From Cyanophora paradoxa (lineage: Eukaryota > Glaucocystophyceae > Cyanophorales > Cyanophoraceae), in the NCBI GenBank assembly GCA_004431415.1, contig QPMI01000535.1:434001-498000 (forward strand): a stretch of 64,000 bases of DNA. The letters run 5' to 3'. Position 1 is the stretch's first letter, and each line of letters opens with the position of its first letter. Position numbers and translations under genes: made by a program. Shown in pieces: positions 33,034 to 45,000 of the stretch. The notes under the pieces were generated by a model. It saw only the letters and a list, made by a program, of their open reading frames with translations. It did not search any database and was not told the DNA's origin.

Positions 33034-35808
33034 ATGAAGCGCGCGTGTGTTGTCGCCCTCGTGGCGCTGCTCGCGGTCGGGTTCGTGCTCGCGGAGGAGC
33101 CGACGCTGGAGGACGGCGTCGTCGGTGCGTACGCCTTCATTGCAACTGCCATGGTGACGTAGCATTCTCGCCGCGTACGATTGCCTGAGCCCGCGCCCGC
33201 AGTCCTCGGGGATGACACGTACGATGACTACATCGCGAAGCAGCCCCTCGCCCTGGTGCGACGGCTTCCCCCCGCTTTTCCGCCGCCCGCATTGCAGGTC
33301 GATGCTCACGCGTGCGTCCGCTACCTTTCGACGTCGTAGGTTGAGTTCTACGCCCCGTGGTGTGGGCACTGGTCCGCGCCTCCCGCCCTCCGCGACCAGT
33401 CATTTCATTCTCCTCCATGCGCTGACGCCGGACCGTCCCCTCCCCGCCCGTTCACCCCTCGCAGCAAGAAGCTTGCGCCAGAGTACGCCGGCGCGGCCCA
33501 GAAGCTTGCCGGTCCGCCCTCGCGAACCTCCGATGTTGACCACGTCTGACCGCTTCCCTCGCAGGCAAGGTCCCGCTTGTGAAAGTCGACGCGACCATTC
33601 ACAAGAAGCTCGGCGAGCGCTACCAAGTCCGCGGTCCGTGAGCCGCTGTCCCGAACACGCGCCCAGCCGAATTCTCCCGCAGGCTACCCGACCGTCCTCG
33701 TCGTCAGCGACGGCGGCAAGACCCACGAGGAGTACGAAGGAGGCCGTACCGAGGACGAGATTGTCAAGTACATGGAGAAGTGCGCGGCCCGCATCCGGAT
33801 GACAGATCGCCCTTAGAATTAGATGCCGGCGCCAAGCGGCGGCGGCGATTAAGGTCCAAAACGCAGGCAGCTCCTGCCCGTCGTGACCGCCGCGACCACC
33901 AAGAAGGAGGTCGACGAGGTCGTCAAGGAGGAGAAGGTCCACGCCGCCGCCCACGCTTGAAGGCCTGCCGCCGCGGCCCGCGTCTCTGACCGCCGCCGCG
34001 CCTCTACGCGTGCTCGCAGGTCGCTGCCGTCGCGTTCATGCTCGGCAAGGACGGTCCGCGCCGCGGCGCCCCGGAAGCGCCGACGCCGCCAGCGAGCCGC
34101 GTGCCGCAGAGTCCGCTTCTTTCTCCGCGGTCGCCAACTCGATGCGCAACGACCTCCGCTTCATCTCCGTCGACGACGCCGCGGTCGCGAAGTCGTGCGC
34201 CCTGGTCCCGCCCTGTTTCCTTCTTCTTCCTCACGCCCGCTTGCGCGCGCTCGCAGCTTCGACGTGAAGGAGCCCACCATCGTCATCTTCAAGCAGTTCG
34301 ATGAGAAGAAGGCGCGCCGCCCCCCGCCGAACGCTGTGCAAAACTTGAATTTGATCCCGGGCCGCGTCGGCGCCGCCGCGCAGGTGACGAAGGCGGCGAA
34401 GGGCCTGAGCAAGGAGGCGATCGCGGACTTCATCCGCGCGAATGACCTGCCGCTCCTCGACGACATCGGCCCGGAGAACTACAAGAAGTACGTCTCCCGC
34501 CGCCTCCCCATGGCCTTCGGTGCGCCCTTTTTCGCCGGGTGCGGCTCCTGCGGCTCGAGACGAGCGCCCGGCAGTCTTCGTGGACCCGTCGCAGAAGGAG
34601 CAGCACAAGACGTACACGACCGTCGGCACCGCCGTCGCGGGCAAGTTCCGCGGCAAGGTCCTCTTCTCCCGCGCCGACGGGTGCGCGCCCGCCCGCCCCG
34701 TGCCCTCGCCCCTCCCGCAGCGCGCCGGCCGACCCGCTCGCAGCGTGAAGTACAACGGCCACCTCAAGAACGTCGGCCTCTCGGGCAAGTCCCCCTTCGG
34801 CTTTGGGGTCGAGGACCAGGACGGCAAGCACTGGTCCGCCCAGATCAAATCTCCTGCCCGGATCAAATTCGAGACTCGAATTCAAATTTGATCGCATCGC
34901 AGGGTGTTCCCGGAGGACCAGGAGTTCACCGAGGCGGCGCTGACCAAGTTCGTGGAGGGGATGGTCGCCGGCGAGCTCCAGCCCACCCTGAAGTCCGAGC
35001 CCGTCCCCACCAAGCAGGAGGGTCCCGTCAAGGTCCTTCCCCTCTCTCTTCCTTCTCCTCTTTTCTTCCGTTCGTTCGCCCGACTGCTCGCCTGGCAGGT
35101 GCTGGTCGGCCAGACCTTCGAGAAGGAGATCAAGGAGTCGCCCAACGACATCTTCGTCGAGTTCTACGCCCCGTGGTGCGCTGTCCTTTCTTCCGCTGAG
35201 CTCGAGGGGGCGGGCCGGCCGAGTGAGCGAGGGCATCTGCAGGTGCGGCCACTGCAAGTCGCTGGCGCCCATCTACGACCAGCTCGCCGAGCGCCTCGCG
35301 CCCGTCAAGACCATCACCATCGTGCGCCGCCGTCGCCGCCTTCGCCGTACCCCCCGGGGCCCCTCCCCTCCCCTCACGCCCGCGCAGGCCAAGATCGACG
35401 CGACGGCGAACGACACCCCCGGGTTCCGCGTCCAGGTCCGTCCGAGACACGGGGCGGTCGCCAGGGCGCTTCCGTAGCGCGCGGGAGTCCTGCGGCGGGC
35501 CTAGCGCTGCCGAGGCCGCGGCCCACGTCTAAGATCTAGTATCTCGAGCTGCTGCTCGGTTTCCTCGCCCCGCCCGTGGCCGACGCGCTCGCGTGCGCAG
35601 GGCTTCCCGACGCTGAAGCTGATCAAGGCGGCGGACAAGGCGAACCCGGTGCCCTACGAGGGCGAGCGCACCCTCGAGGCCATGATGGCCTTCCTCCAGG
35701 CCAACGCCAGGCGCGATTTGATCCGCATTCGATCCGGATCGAATCTGATTCGATCCGCGGGCGCGCAGCCACAAGTTCGACGCCCCGGAGCCCAAGGACG
35801 AGCTGTAA
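33034..35808 (+). CDS. Protein disulfide isomerase with KDEL signal
   Basis: Begins with a signal peptide (MKRACVVALVALLAVGFVLA, cleaved near AEEP). Exons join to a thioredoxin domain, [20 protein letters not shown], with the CGHC active site split by an intron after CGH plus two bases of Cys. VPLVKVDATIHKKLGERYQV and GYPTVLVVSDGGKTHEEYEG follow. The central redox-inactive part includes VKEPTIVIFKQFDEKKA and KEAIADFIRANDLPLLDD. The C-terminal thioredoxin domain reads [20 protein letters not shown], again with CGHC split by an intron, then KIDATAND and GFPTLKLIKAADKANPV. It ends EPKDEL at 35808, an ER-retention signal. Layout a-b-b'-a' as in classical PDI: disulfide formation and shuffling in the ER lumen. 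Its 3' half from 34615 is repeated downstream at 36825-38018. Confidence 0.92.
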
Positions 35809-36824
35809 GTTAACTGTGGGGAAACGGAGCGGATGGGGCGCCCCCCGCCGGGCGCGCAGAGCGCTAGCTAGTCGTAGGCATGCATCTCCAGCTCTCCGCG
35901 GCGCGCTTTTTCGACCCCGCGCCGTGTTTCAACGGATGAGATTCGAAAGTCCCGCGGCGCTGCATTGGTGGGGGCCCTGCGCCGGCTGTGCGTGCGAGGT
36001 CAGCTAGCGCTCTAGATCATCGTCGATCTCGATCCTCTAGGTCCGTTCTAGATCTGGCTCTCATCGCAATCCCATTAGCTAGCGCTATTGGGCGCGCAGC
36101 AGCGGCAGCATGCGAAGCGGGCCTCGTAAAAAACATGCAAATTAGATTGTAAATGCAAAAAGGTATACGACGTGAAGAAAAGTTCCTGCATAGGTATCGA
36201 TCCTCGGGCGCTACCCGGCCCGGATGGCTGCGGGCGCCCTAACTTGGCCTGGGTTTGGCGCCGCCAGCGCCGGCGCCGCCCCGCAGCTTGGAGCCCGAGC
36301 TGGGGCCGGTCTGCGGCCGCGCCGGCGGCCGCCCCCCGCGCCCGCCGTCCTCCGCAGGCTCGCCGCCGGCCCGCGGGGCCCGCGGGCCTTCGCGGGGGCC
36401 CGCCCCGCGCCCCCTCCTCCAACTCGGCCCCCCCCTCCTCTTGCGCGGCGTCCGCCGCAGGGCCGCCCCGCGCCCTCGCCGGCTGCGCCCGCGCGCCGGC
36501 CTGCGCCTCCGCGCCGTAGGCCATGGCCTGCCAGTGGGAGACGAAGGCCGCCGTCTTGCGCATGTAGAAGAAGGGGTCGTTCGGCAGGTAGTTCTGCGCG
36601 CGCCGCCGTCAGCGACTCCGATTCGATCTGCTTTGGCCCGTCTCTTTCTGTGGGAGGGGCGGGGCTGACCAGGTAGGGGAGCCCCTGCGGCGCGCGCATC
36701 TTCGGGACGCAGGGCTGCGCGGCGGCCCCGGGGCGTAAGCGCCGGGCGGAACGGGTATGCGTCCGGCGCGCTCTCTCGGGGGTACCTCGATCTGGGTGCC
36801 CTCGTGGACCTCGTTGAACGATGT
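34615..36824. repeat. Direct tandem duplication, copy 1 (2210 bp)
   Basis: Matches 36825-39033 essentially base for base. It covers the PDI 3' half and the 3' end of the convergent GH99 gene. The unit begins at CACG, and CACG also follows the end of copy 2, so the junction carries 4 bp of microhomology. The only difference I found is one C in a homopolymer near 36424. Confidence 0.93.
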
Positions 36825-36825
36825 C
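36239..36825 (-). pseudogene. GH99 3'-end fragment (duplicate)
   Basis: Duplicate of the last exons of the GH99 gene at 38449-41757, beginning within TSFNEVHEGTQIE and including PCVPKMRAPQGLPYL and MRKTAAFVSHWQAMAYGAEA. It lacks the whole N-terminal and catalytic-barrel part and its promoter. One extra C in a homopolymer shifts its last frame relative to the intact gene. Not expected to make an active enzyme. Confidence 0.85.
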
Positions 36826-38018
36826 ACGACCGTCGGCACCGCCGTCGCGGGCAAGTTCCGCGGCAAGGTCCTCTTCTCCCGCGCCGACGGGTGCGCGCCC
36901 GCCCGCCCCGTGCCCTCGCCCCTCCCGCAGCGCGCCGGCCGACCCGCTCGCAGCGTGAAGTACAACGGCCACCTCAAGAACGTCGGCCTCTCGGGCAAGT
37001 CCCCCTTCGGCTTTGGGGTCGAGGACCAGGACGGCAAGCACTGGTCCGCCCAGATCAAATCTCCTGCCCGGATCAAATTCGAGACTCGAATTCAAATTTG
37101 ATCGCATCGCAGGGTGTTCCCGGAGGACCAGGAGTTCACCGAGGCGGCGCTGACCAAGTTCGTGGAGGGGATGGTCGCCGGCGAGCTCCAGCCCACCCTG
37201 AAGTCCGAGCCCGTCCCCACCAAGCAGGAGGGTCCCGTCAAGGTCCTTCCCCTCTCTCTTCCTTCTCCTCTTTTCTTCCGTTCGTTCGCCCGACTGCTCG
37301 CCTGGCAGGTGCTGGTCGGCCAGACCTTCGAGAAGGAGATCAAGGAGTCGCCCAACGACATCTTCGTCGAGTTCTACGCCCCGTGGTGCGCTGTCCTTTC
37401 TTCCGCTGAGCTCGAGGGGGCGGGCCGGCCGAGTGAGCGAGGGCATCTGCAGGTGCGGCCACTGCAAGTCGCTGGCGCCCATCTACGACCAGCTCGCCGA
37501 GCGCCTCGCGCCCGTCAAGACCATCACCATCGTGCGCCGCCGTCGCCGCCTTCGCCGTACCCCCCGGGGCCCCTCCCCTCCCCTCACGCCCGCGCAGGCC
37601 AAGATCGACGCGACGGCGAACGACACCCCCGGGTTCCGCGTCCAGGTCCGTCCGAGACACGGGGCGGTCGCCAGGGCGCTTCCGTAGCGCGCGGGAGTCC
37701 TGCGGCGGGCCTAGCGCTGCCGAGGCCGCGGCCCACGTCTAAGATCTAGTATCTCGAGCTGCTGCTCGGTTTCCTCGCCCCGCCCGTGGCCGACGCGCTC
37801 GCGTGCGCAGGGCTTCCCGACGCTGAAGCTGATCAAGGCGGCGGACAAGGCGAACCCGGTGCCCTACGAGGGCGAGCGCACCCTCGAGGCCATGATGGCC
37901 TTCCTCCAGGCCAACGCCAGGCGCGATTTGATCCGCATTCGATCCGGATCGAATCTGATTCGATCCGCGGGCGCGCAGCCACAAGTTCGACGCCCCGGAG
38001 CCCAAGGACGAGCTGTAA
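36825..38018 (+). pseudogene. PDI 3'-half fragment (duplicate)
   Basis: Duplicate of the PDI exons from VGTAVAGKFRGKVLFSRAD to the KDEL stop (38018). It keeps a complete C-terminal thioredoxin domain with WCGHC and the KDEL end but has no signal peptide, first domain or own promoter. If read from upstream antisense GH99 sequence it could give a chimeric transcript; otherwise it is a dead fragment. Confidence 0.85.
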
Positions 38019-39033
38019 GTTAACTGTGGGGAAACGGAGCGGATGGGGCGCCCCCCGCCGGGCGCGCAGAGCGCTAGCTAGTCGTAGGCATGCATCTCCA
38101 GCTCTCCGCGGCGCGCTTTTTCGACCCCGCGCCGTGTTTCAACGGATGAGATTCGAAAGTCCCGCGGCGCTGCATTGGTGGGGGCCCTGCGCCGGCTGTG
38201 CGTGCGAGGTCAGCTAGCGCTCTAGATCATCGTCGATCTCGATCCTCTAGGTCCGTTCTAGATCTGGCTCTCATCGCAATCCCATTAGCTAGCGCTATTG
38301 GGCGCGCAGCAGCGGCAGCATGCGAAGCGGGCCTCGTAAAAAACATGCAAATTAGATTGTAAATGCAAAAAGGTATACGACGTGAAGAAAAGTTCCTGCA
38401 TAGGTATCGATCCTCGGGCGCTACCCGGCCCGGATGGCTGCGGGCGCCCTAACTTGGCCTGGGTTTGGCGCCGCCAGCGCCGGCGCCGCCCCGCAGCTTG
38501 GAGCCCGAGCTGGGGCCGGTCTGCGGCCGCGCCGGCGGCCGCCCCCCGCGCCCGCCGTCCTCCGCAGGCTCGCCGCCGGCCCGCGGGGCCCGCGGGCCTT
38601 CGCGGGGGCCCGCCCCGCGCCCCCTCCTCCAACTCGGCCCCCCCTCCTCTTGCGCGGCGTCCGCCGCAGGGCCGCCCCGCGCCCTCGCCGGCTGCGCCCG
38701 CGCGCCGGCCTGCGCCTCCGCGCCGTAGGCCATGGCCTGCCAGTGGGAGACGAAGGCCGCCGTCTTGCGCATGTAGAAGAAGGGGTCGTTCGGCAGGTAG
38801 TTCTGCGCGCGCCGCCGTCAGCGACTCCGATTCGATCTGCTTTGGCCCGTCTCTTTCTGTGGGAGGGGCGGGGCTGACCAGGTAGGGGAGCCCCTGCGGC
38901 GCGCGCATCTTCGGGACGCAGGGCTGCGCGGCGGCCCCGGGGCGTAAGCGCCGGGCGGAACGGGTATGCGTCCGGCGCGCTCTCTCGGGGGTACCTCGAT
39001 CTGGGTGCCCTCGTGGACCTCGTTGAACGATGT
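36825..39033. repeat. Direct tandem duplication, copy 2 (2209 bp)
   Basis: Second copy of the unit at 34615-36824, one base shorter in a poly-C run (8 C in copy 1, 7 C in copy 2). Identity over introns and spacer as well as exons indicates a very young duplication, or an assembly or haplotype artefact. Confidence 0.93.
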
Positions 39034-41757
39034 CACGGACCAGACGCGCGGCCGCACGCCCATCGCCGCCGCGAACATCGCGTCGTAGTACTGGAGGGGG
39101 GGGGGGGAACATCGCGGGGGTACGAGGCACGCGGGCGGGGGTACGCGGCACGCGCGCGCGCACCTCGCCGTTGCGGCGGTCGCGGACGTTGACGCGGTTC
39201 CAGGGGCGCACGTTCAGGTCCTCGTACCCCGGCCCCACGGAGGGGATGAAGAGGAGCCGGTTCCGCTCGGCCCAGGCGGCGATCGAGGGCCAGTTCGCCT
39301 GCGGGCAGGCGGGCAGGTAAGAAGGGAGGGCGCACGCAGACCCGCGCCGGGGGCTCCAGGCGCGCCGTCGTGGAGCCGTCTGCGGGGGCCGTGAGGCGGG
39401 GAGGCGGGCGCGGCGGCGAGCGATTATTCAAATCGAGCTCACAAGTGAATCCGTCGGTGGCGAAGTCTGCCGCGGGCGCGCCCGAACGTCGGCGGGGGGG
39501 CGGGGGTGGAGGAAGGGGCGCGGGGAGGGTACGCACACGTGTAGAACCCGTCGAACCCGCCCGAGAGGATGGCGTCCTGATCCGCCGCCTGGAGAGGGGT
39601 ACGGGAAGTAAGCCAGGTAGGGGGGGCGGAGCCTGGGCGGCTCCGAGGAGGGGCGCGCCTGGACCAGAAGGCCGATCATGATGCCGTCGATGTCGGTACC
39701 CCGGATCGAGTGGGCGCCCCTGCAGAGGGGGATGAGAAGAAGGGAGAAGGGGTACGAGGGAGGAGAGCGCACTTGGGCGAGAGAACGGACGCCCACTCGC
39801 TGGCCGGAGTGATGTAGCCTGCGGGGGGTACGCGCGGAGGGCTCGACCCACCGGCCGGGGGTACAGAGTTCTCCCAGTGGGGGCGCAAGGGGTGTACGCG
39901 CACTGTCGTACAGGAAGAACATGCCCCGGCCGTCCCCGGGGTGCCGGTAGAATGCCTTGTGGCGCCCGTACCTGGGGCCGGCTCAGGCCAGAGGGGGGGA
40001 GACGGTTGGAGGGGGTACGCGCTTCTCGTAGATGTAGGCGAGGTCCTCCTTGACAGAGGCGGCGGAGCGCCCGGGGTACGGCTGCGCGGGGGAGGGAAGT
40101 GTCGAGCCGGGGGAAGGGGGAGGGGGTGGCTGGGGTGGGTGGGGGGGGAAGGGGGGGGGGGGTACCTCGACGTGGAAGGAGACGAGGAGGCCTACCTCGG
40201 CGGCCACGTCGAGCGTCAGCTTCGTCAGCTCGTCCGTCCGGCCTGCCGCCCCGCCCCGCCCCGTCGGGGGGCGAACTAATGCGGGAGCCCGGGGCGGGGG
40301 CGGCGGGCCCGCACCGCCCTGCGTGTCCGCCTTGCCGCGACCCCACCAGGAGCTGGCGGCCCAGTGAGAAATGAAAGGAGGGACGGCGAGAAGGGAAGCC
40401 GGGGGCGGCGGCGGGGGGGCGCTCACAAGGAGATCGTCCCGACGCCGGCCTCCCGGAGCCAGCTGCGCGGCGGCCGGGCGTGAGGCGGCGACGCGTACGG
40501 GTCGGGCCGCGCGCGGCGCCTCCTCACGTGAGCTGCGCGCGCGGAGCTCAGGCGCGAGACATGCGGCCGCGGGTTCGAGTCCGGCCGGGGCGGACCTGCT
40601 GGTGGACCGTGGTGCGGTTCCGGCTGCTGTACGGGCCGAGGAGGGGGTAGAAGGACGCGCCGATGTCGTCGGGGGGTACATGGAACTTGCCGCCTGGCAC
40701 GGGGAGGGCGTGGGCGAACGGGCAGGGCGGAGGCGGCGGGGGGGCCTCGCACCGCCCGTGCCGCCGGGGCCGTCCAGAACCTCGTGGTTCCAGTGGGACT
40801 GGGGCGAGGGAAGGCGCGTCACGTCGGCTTCGCGCACGCGCGCGCAGAGGTCGCCCGGGGCCGGCAAGCGGGCGGCGCGCACCCACTTCTTGTCCGTCTC
40901 CACGTTGCCGTACCAGCCGTAGTAGAACGCGTGCTGTGCCGCCCCGGCCCCGCTTAGCGCGCCGGCGCCGTTGGGGCGGCGGGGGCGGCGGGGGCGGGGC
41001 GCACGACGTCGATGGAGGGGCGGACGCCGCGGGGGCGGGAGGGCAGCTCGGGGTTCGGCGCCTGCATCCGCGGCGGGGCCAGCGCCCGCCCGTCCCCGTC
41101 CTCCCCGTCGTCCCCGCATAGCCAGCCTCGGCGCTCGCACCCGGCCGGTCGCGCTGCTGCTGCTGCTGCTGTGGCGGCGGCGGCGGCGGGCGGTGCGCCG
41201 CCTGCTGCTGGGCCTGCGGCGGCTGGTGCGCCGCCTGCTTGCCGCGCGGAGGCGTCACGGCATCCTGGCGCGTCGCATCGCGGCGCGCGCGCTCTCCAGG
41301 TCCCGTTCCCGCGCTTGCCGCTGGGGCCACATCGCCTTCGGCGGCCGGGTGCTGTTCCCGCGCTGGTCGCTGCGGGGGTCCCGGCTGCTGCTTCTCCTGA
41401 CCGCGCAGCGCCGGGCCTCGCTCGTCCCGCGAACCTCCCGGAGGCTGCCGACGCTCGACAAGACGCTGCGGACCTGTAGCCGCTGCAATGAGTTCAAGCG
41501 GCGAATTTGATCGCCGAGCACTCACCTCCGGCGCGCGCGGGCGGGCTCCCCGGCTTCCTGAAGAGCTCCTCGCCGTGCAGAAGCTGCGCTCCGGCCGCCT
41601 CGTCGCCGTCGCCGTCGGCGAAGGACTTGTCGCGGGCCTGCGTCCTCGCCCGGCGCTGGCCAGCGAAGAGCACCAGCACCAGCACGGCCGCCGCGAAGAG
41701 CGCAACGCGCTTCAAGTCCGGGCGCGGCCCTGCTATGCGTGGCTGGGCGGGCGGCAT
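38449..41757 (-). CDS. GH99 endo-alpha-mannosidase-like enzyme (type II membrane)
   Basis: The start is the ATG at 41757; an N-terminal anchor, VALFAAAVLVLVLFAG, follows a basic stretch, as in Golgi type II enzymes. A Gln/Pro-rich stem follows. Catalytic-domain exons read HAFYYGWYGNVETDKKWVRA, WNHEVLD, VPPDDIGASFYPLLGPYSSR + N, LREAGVGTISL, GLLVSFHVE, ASVKEDLAYIYEK, GRHKAFYRHPGDGRGMFFLY + DS, YITPASEWASVLSP, HSIRGTDIDGIMIGLLVQ, DAILSGGFDGFYT, FIPSVGPGYEDLNVRPWNRV and VTSFNEVHEGTQIE. These match MANEA/GH99, which cleaves glucosylated mannose from N-glycans in the Golgi. Both glutamates of the E-x-x-E motif are kept, but Trp in NEWHEGT is Val. The stop is at 38449. The 3' end is duplicated at 36239-36825. 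Confidence 0.87.
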
Positions 41758-42048
41758 GGTTTTATGCGTGCATGTACCCCCTCGCGTCAACCAACTTGAA
41801 CCAAGTTCGGACCAGCTGCGCATGCAGCTGCAGGCCAACAACCGTCGACGGCGCCCGGCTCGCTACGAACTTCTCTACTTGAGCTCGTCGCGATCACGCT
41901 ATCGAGCCGATCAATTCGATGATCACATGGACTGAATTCAGATTCGAGCTCGAGGCTCGAAGACAAGAGAGGGTTAAGCAAAGCTTGAAGCGCCGAAGCC
42001 CGGCCTCCCTAAGGACTAACCAGGATCTAGAGGAGGGAGAGGCGCGCT

Positions 42049-45000
42049 TCACGGTGCGCTCTCGGGTTCGGGTGTCTTGTCCCGCCCCCGGGGCGCCTCG
42101 CTGGGCCCGGGGCCGCCGGCGGGGGAGGCGGGGCGCCGGGGCGGCGAGGGCCGCTCGTCCCGATACGACGGCGACCGCGAGCGGGACCGGCGGCGAGGCG
42201 ACCGGGATCGGGAGCGGGAGCGGCGCCGGGGCCGCGGCGGGCTCCCGCCCGCCGATCGCGATCGGGCCCCCTGCTGCCGGGGCCGGGCGGCCCGCCGTCC
42301 CTGCCGCCGCCCGGCTGCACCGGGCCGCGCCCGCGGGGCTGCCCGACCCGCCGTGGCCCCCGGGACCTCCGGGCCGCCGGGCCCCGGGCCGGGGCCCGAA
42401 GCCGTCGGGGCCCGGCCGAAGCCGCCCGGGCCGGGCCCGAAGCCGCCGGGCCCGGGCCCAAAGCCGCCAGGCCCGGGCCCGAAGCCGCCTTGGCCCGGGC
42501 CAAAGCCTCCCGGACCAGGACCGAAGCCCCGGGTCCAGGGCCGAAGCCGCCGGGGCCTCTAGGCCCGCCCGGCCGGGCCCGTACCCCCGGGCGGGGGACC
42601 GTAGCCCGGGGGCCGCTGGAGGCCCGAACCCACCGGGGGCCCGCCGGGCGGCCGTACCCCCGGGCGGACCGAACCCGCCGGGGCCGCCGGGGGGGCGCCG
42701 GGGCCGAACCCGGGCGGGCCGAAGCCGCCCTGGCCGCGCCCCGGGGCCCGCCCCCCGGAGCGCCGTGCGGGGGCCGTAGGGGGTCCGGGGGGCCCCACCC
42801 GCCCTGGGGCCCCGGGGGACCGCCCGGGGTCCGCCCTGGCCCTGGGGGCCTCCCTGGGGGCCGCCCTGGGGCCCCGCCGGCGGCCCCGCCGGGGGCCCGC
42901 CGGGCCGCTGCTGCTGCTGCTGCTCAGAGCCGTCCTCCTCCCACCGCCGCCGCCGCTTCGGGTCGGGCCCCTCGCCCTCGTACCCCCCGCGTCCCTCCCC
43001 GCCCTGCGCCTGCTGCGGCGGCTGCTGCTGCTGCCCGGGGCCCTCCGGCGGCCCGCCCGGCCCGCCCGGCCCCGCCATCCAGGGCGGAGGCGACCCGCCG
43101 CGCCCCGCCCCGCCCGCCGGCGGGCCGGCCCGGCGCCTCCGGGCCTGGGGCCCCGGGGACCAGCGGGGCGCCCCGCCCCGGCGGGCCGGGCGGCGGGCCC
43201 CAGCCCGGGGCGGCCCCCGCGGCCGCCGGGGGGCGGGCCCGGGGCGGCCCCGAAGCCCGGCCCCCCCATGCCCTGTGGAGGCCCGCCAGGGCCCCCGGGG
43301 CCGCGCATGGCGCGCGGGCCGGGGGGCTGCGGCCCGACGAGCTGGCGCGACACACAAGTCGGCCCGGGAGCCAAGCAGGGGGAGCGGGGGGAAAGGGCCG
43401 CGCACCGCCTCGGGCGTCAGGCCGAAGCGGGCGACGTACTCGCGTGAGGCCTCCGCGGCGTCCTCGGGCGGCGGGAAGCGCGCCCCGTCCGTCTGCGCCG
43501 AGGCGGGTGAGGGGAGAGGGCGGAGGGGGATGGGGGGTGGGAGGGGTACCGCCTGGGGCGAGAAGAAGGGCTCCTTGGAGGACCACTTCACCTGTGGGGG
43601 GTACAAGTTCAGGCGGAGTCGGGCTCGGCTGCGGAAGGCGGGGCGGGACTCGCCTGGAGGCGGGCCCTCTTGAGCTCCATCGGGTTCTGCTGGAGGACGT
43701 GCGCCGCCCGCATCGCGCAGATCTGCCGTCGGGGTACCACGAATAAGGGAGGTGGCACGACGGAAAGGGGGGGTATGGGCCACGGCGCACGGGATCCTGG
43801 AACCGCACGAAGCCGAACCCCTTCCCGGGCATGACCTGCGCGGCCGTCAGGAGAGGCGCGGCGGGGAGAAGTCGTCGGGGGGTACGGCGAGCCTGCACGG
43901 CGTCGAGGGCGCCGAAGCGGGCGAACACGGTACCCAGGTCCTGGTCGCCGATCTCGGGGGAGAGGTTGCCGATCCAGAGGGCCGCGTGGCTGCGCCGAAA
44001 AGAGTCAGGCGGGGGTACGGGCGCGGGCGCGGGTCGCGTGGCGGAGGGCCGGGCCGCGCCTGATGCCGCCCTGCTGCTGCTGGGGGCCGCCCCGGCCGCG
44101 CCCCGCCGGCCCGCCCGGCCCGCCGGGCCCGCCGGGCCCGCCGCGGCCCATGCCGGGCCCGCCGGGCCGCCCCCGCGCCCGCCGGGGCCCGGGCCGCCCC
44201 AGTCCGAGCCGTCTGGGCCGCCCCAGGGCCCGCCGGGCGCCCCTGCGGGCCAGGGCCTGCGCTCGCGCCCCGTGAGCGGCGGTCGGTCAAAGGAGAGGGA
44301 CGGAGAGGGGAGGGTCGGCGCGCCTCGCTCGTCGCGGCGCTGGTCCTCGCCCGGGGGCGCCGAGAGGCCCGGGATCCCCCCCGACATCTGCCCGCCCGCC
44401 GCCGGGCTCTCGTCAGGCGCGGCGGAGTGGAGGGGCGGGGCGGAAAGGGGCGGGGCGGCACCCTCGAGTCGCCCGAGGGGCCCTCCCCGAAGCGGCCGCC
44501 GCGGGGCGGGCCGCCCTCGCCGAAGCCGCCGCGGGGCCGGGTCCCTCCTGCGGCCCGCCCCTCGGCCCGGGCCCTCCGAGAAGCCCCCGCGGGGCGGGCC
44601 GTCGGAGAAGCCGCCGCGGAGCGGTCCGTCGCTGAAGCCGCCCCGCAGGGGCCCCGCATCGCCGAAGCCGCCCCGCCACCGCCGCCGCGGGAGGCCCCTC
44701 CGAGAAGCCGCCGCCGCCGCCGCCGCCGCCGCCGCGGGGCCCGGCCCCTCCCGGAAGCCCCCGCGGGGCCCCGGGCCCTCCTGGAACCCGCCCGAGCCGC
44801 CCGGACCGCCCGGCCCATCGAAGCCGCCATCGAAGCCGCGGGGCCGCTGGCCGCTTCCGCCGTCCCCGCCGGGACCGTAGCCGCCGCCTGCCGGGCCGCC
44901 TCAGGACGCTGCGCGGAAGGGAGAGGGGCGGGGCGGGAGGCGCGCGCACGGTGGTCGAAGGGGGGAGGGCCGGCGCCCTGCGGCCCCGGGCCGGGGCCCC

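Noticed and set aside
34615-39033. CRISPR-like or satellite array
   Set aside because: Only two copies of a 2.2-kb gene-containing unit; this is a segmental duplication.
41894-43783. Minus-strand 629-aa frame as an independent collagen-like protein
   Set aside because: Its Gly/Pro richness comes from the SCAF-like tail read partly off frame. The frame ending in the RS segment at 42049 is the coherent one.
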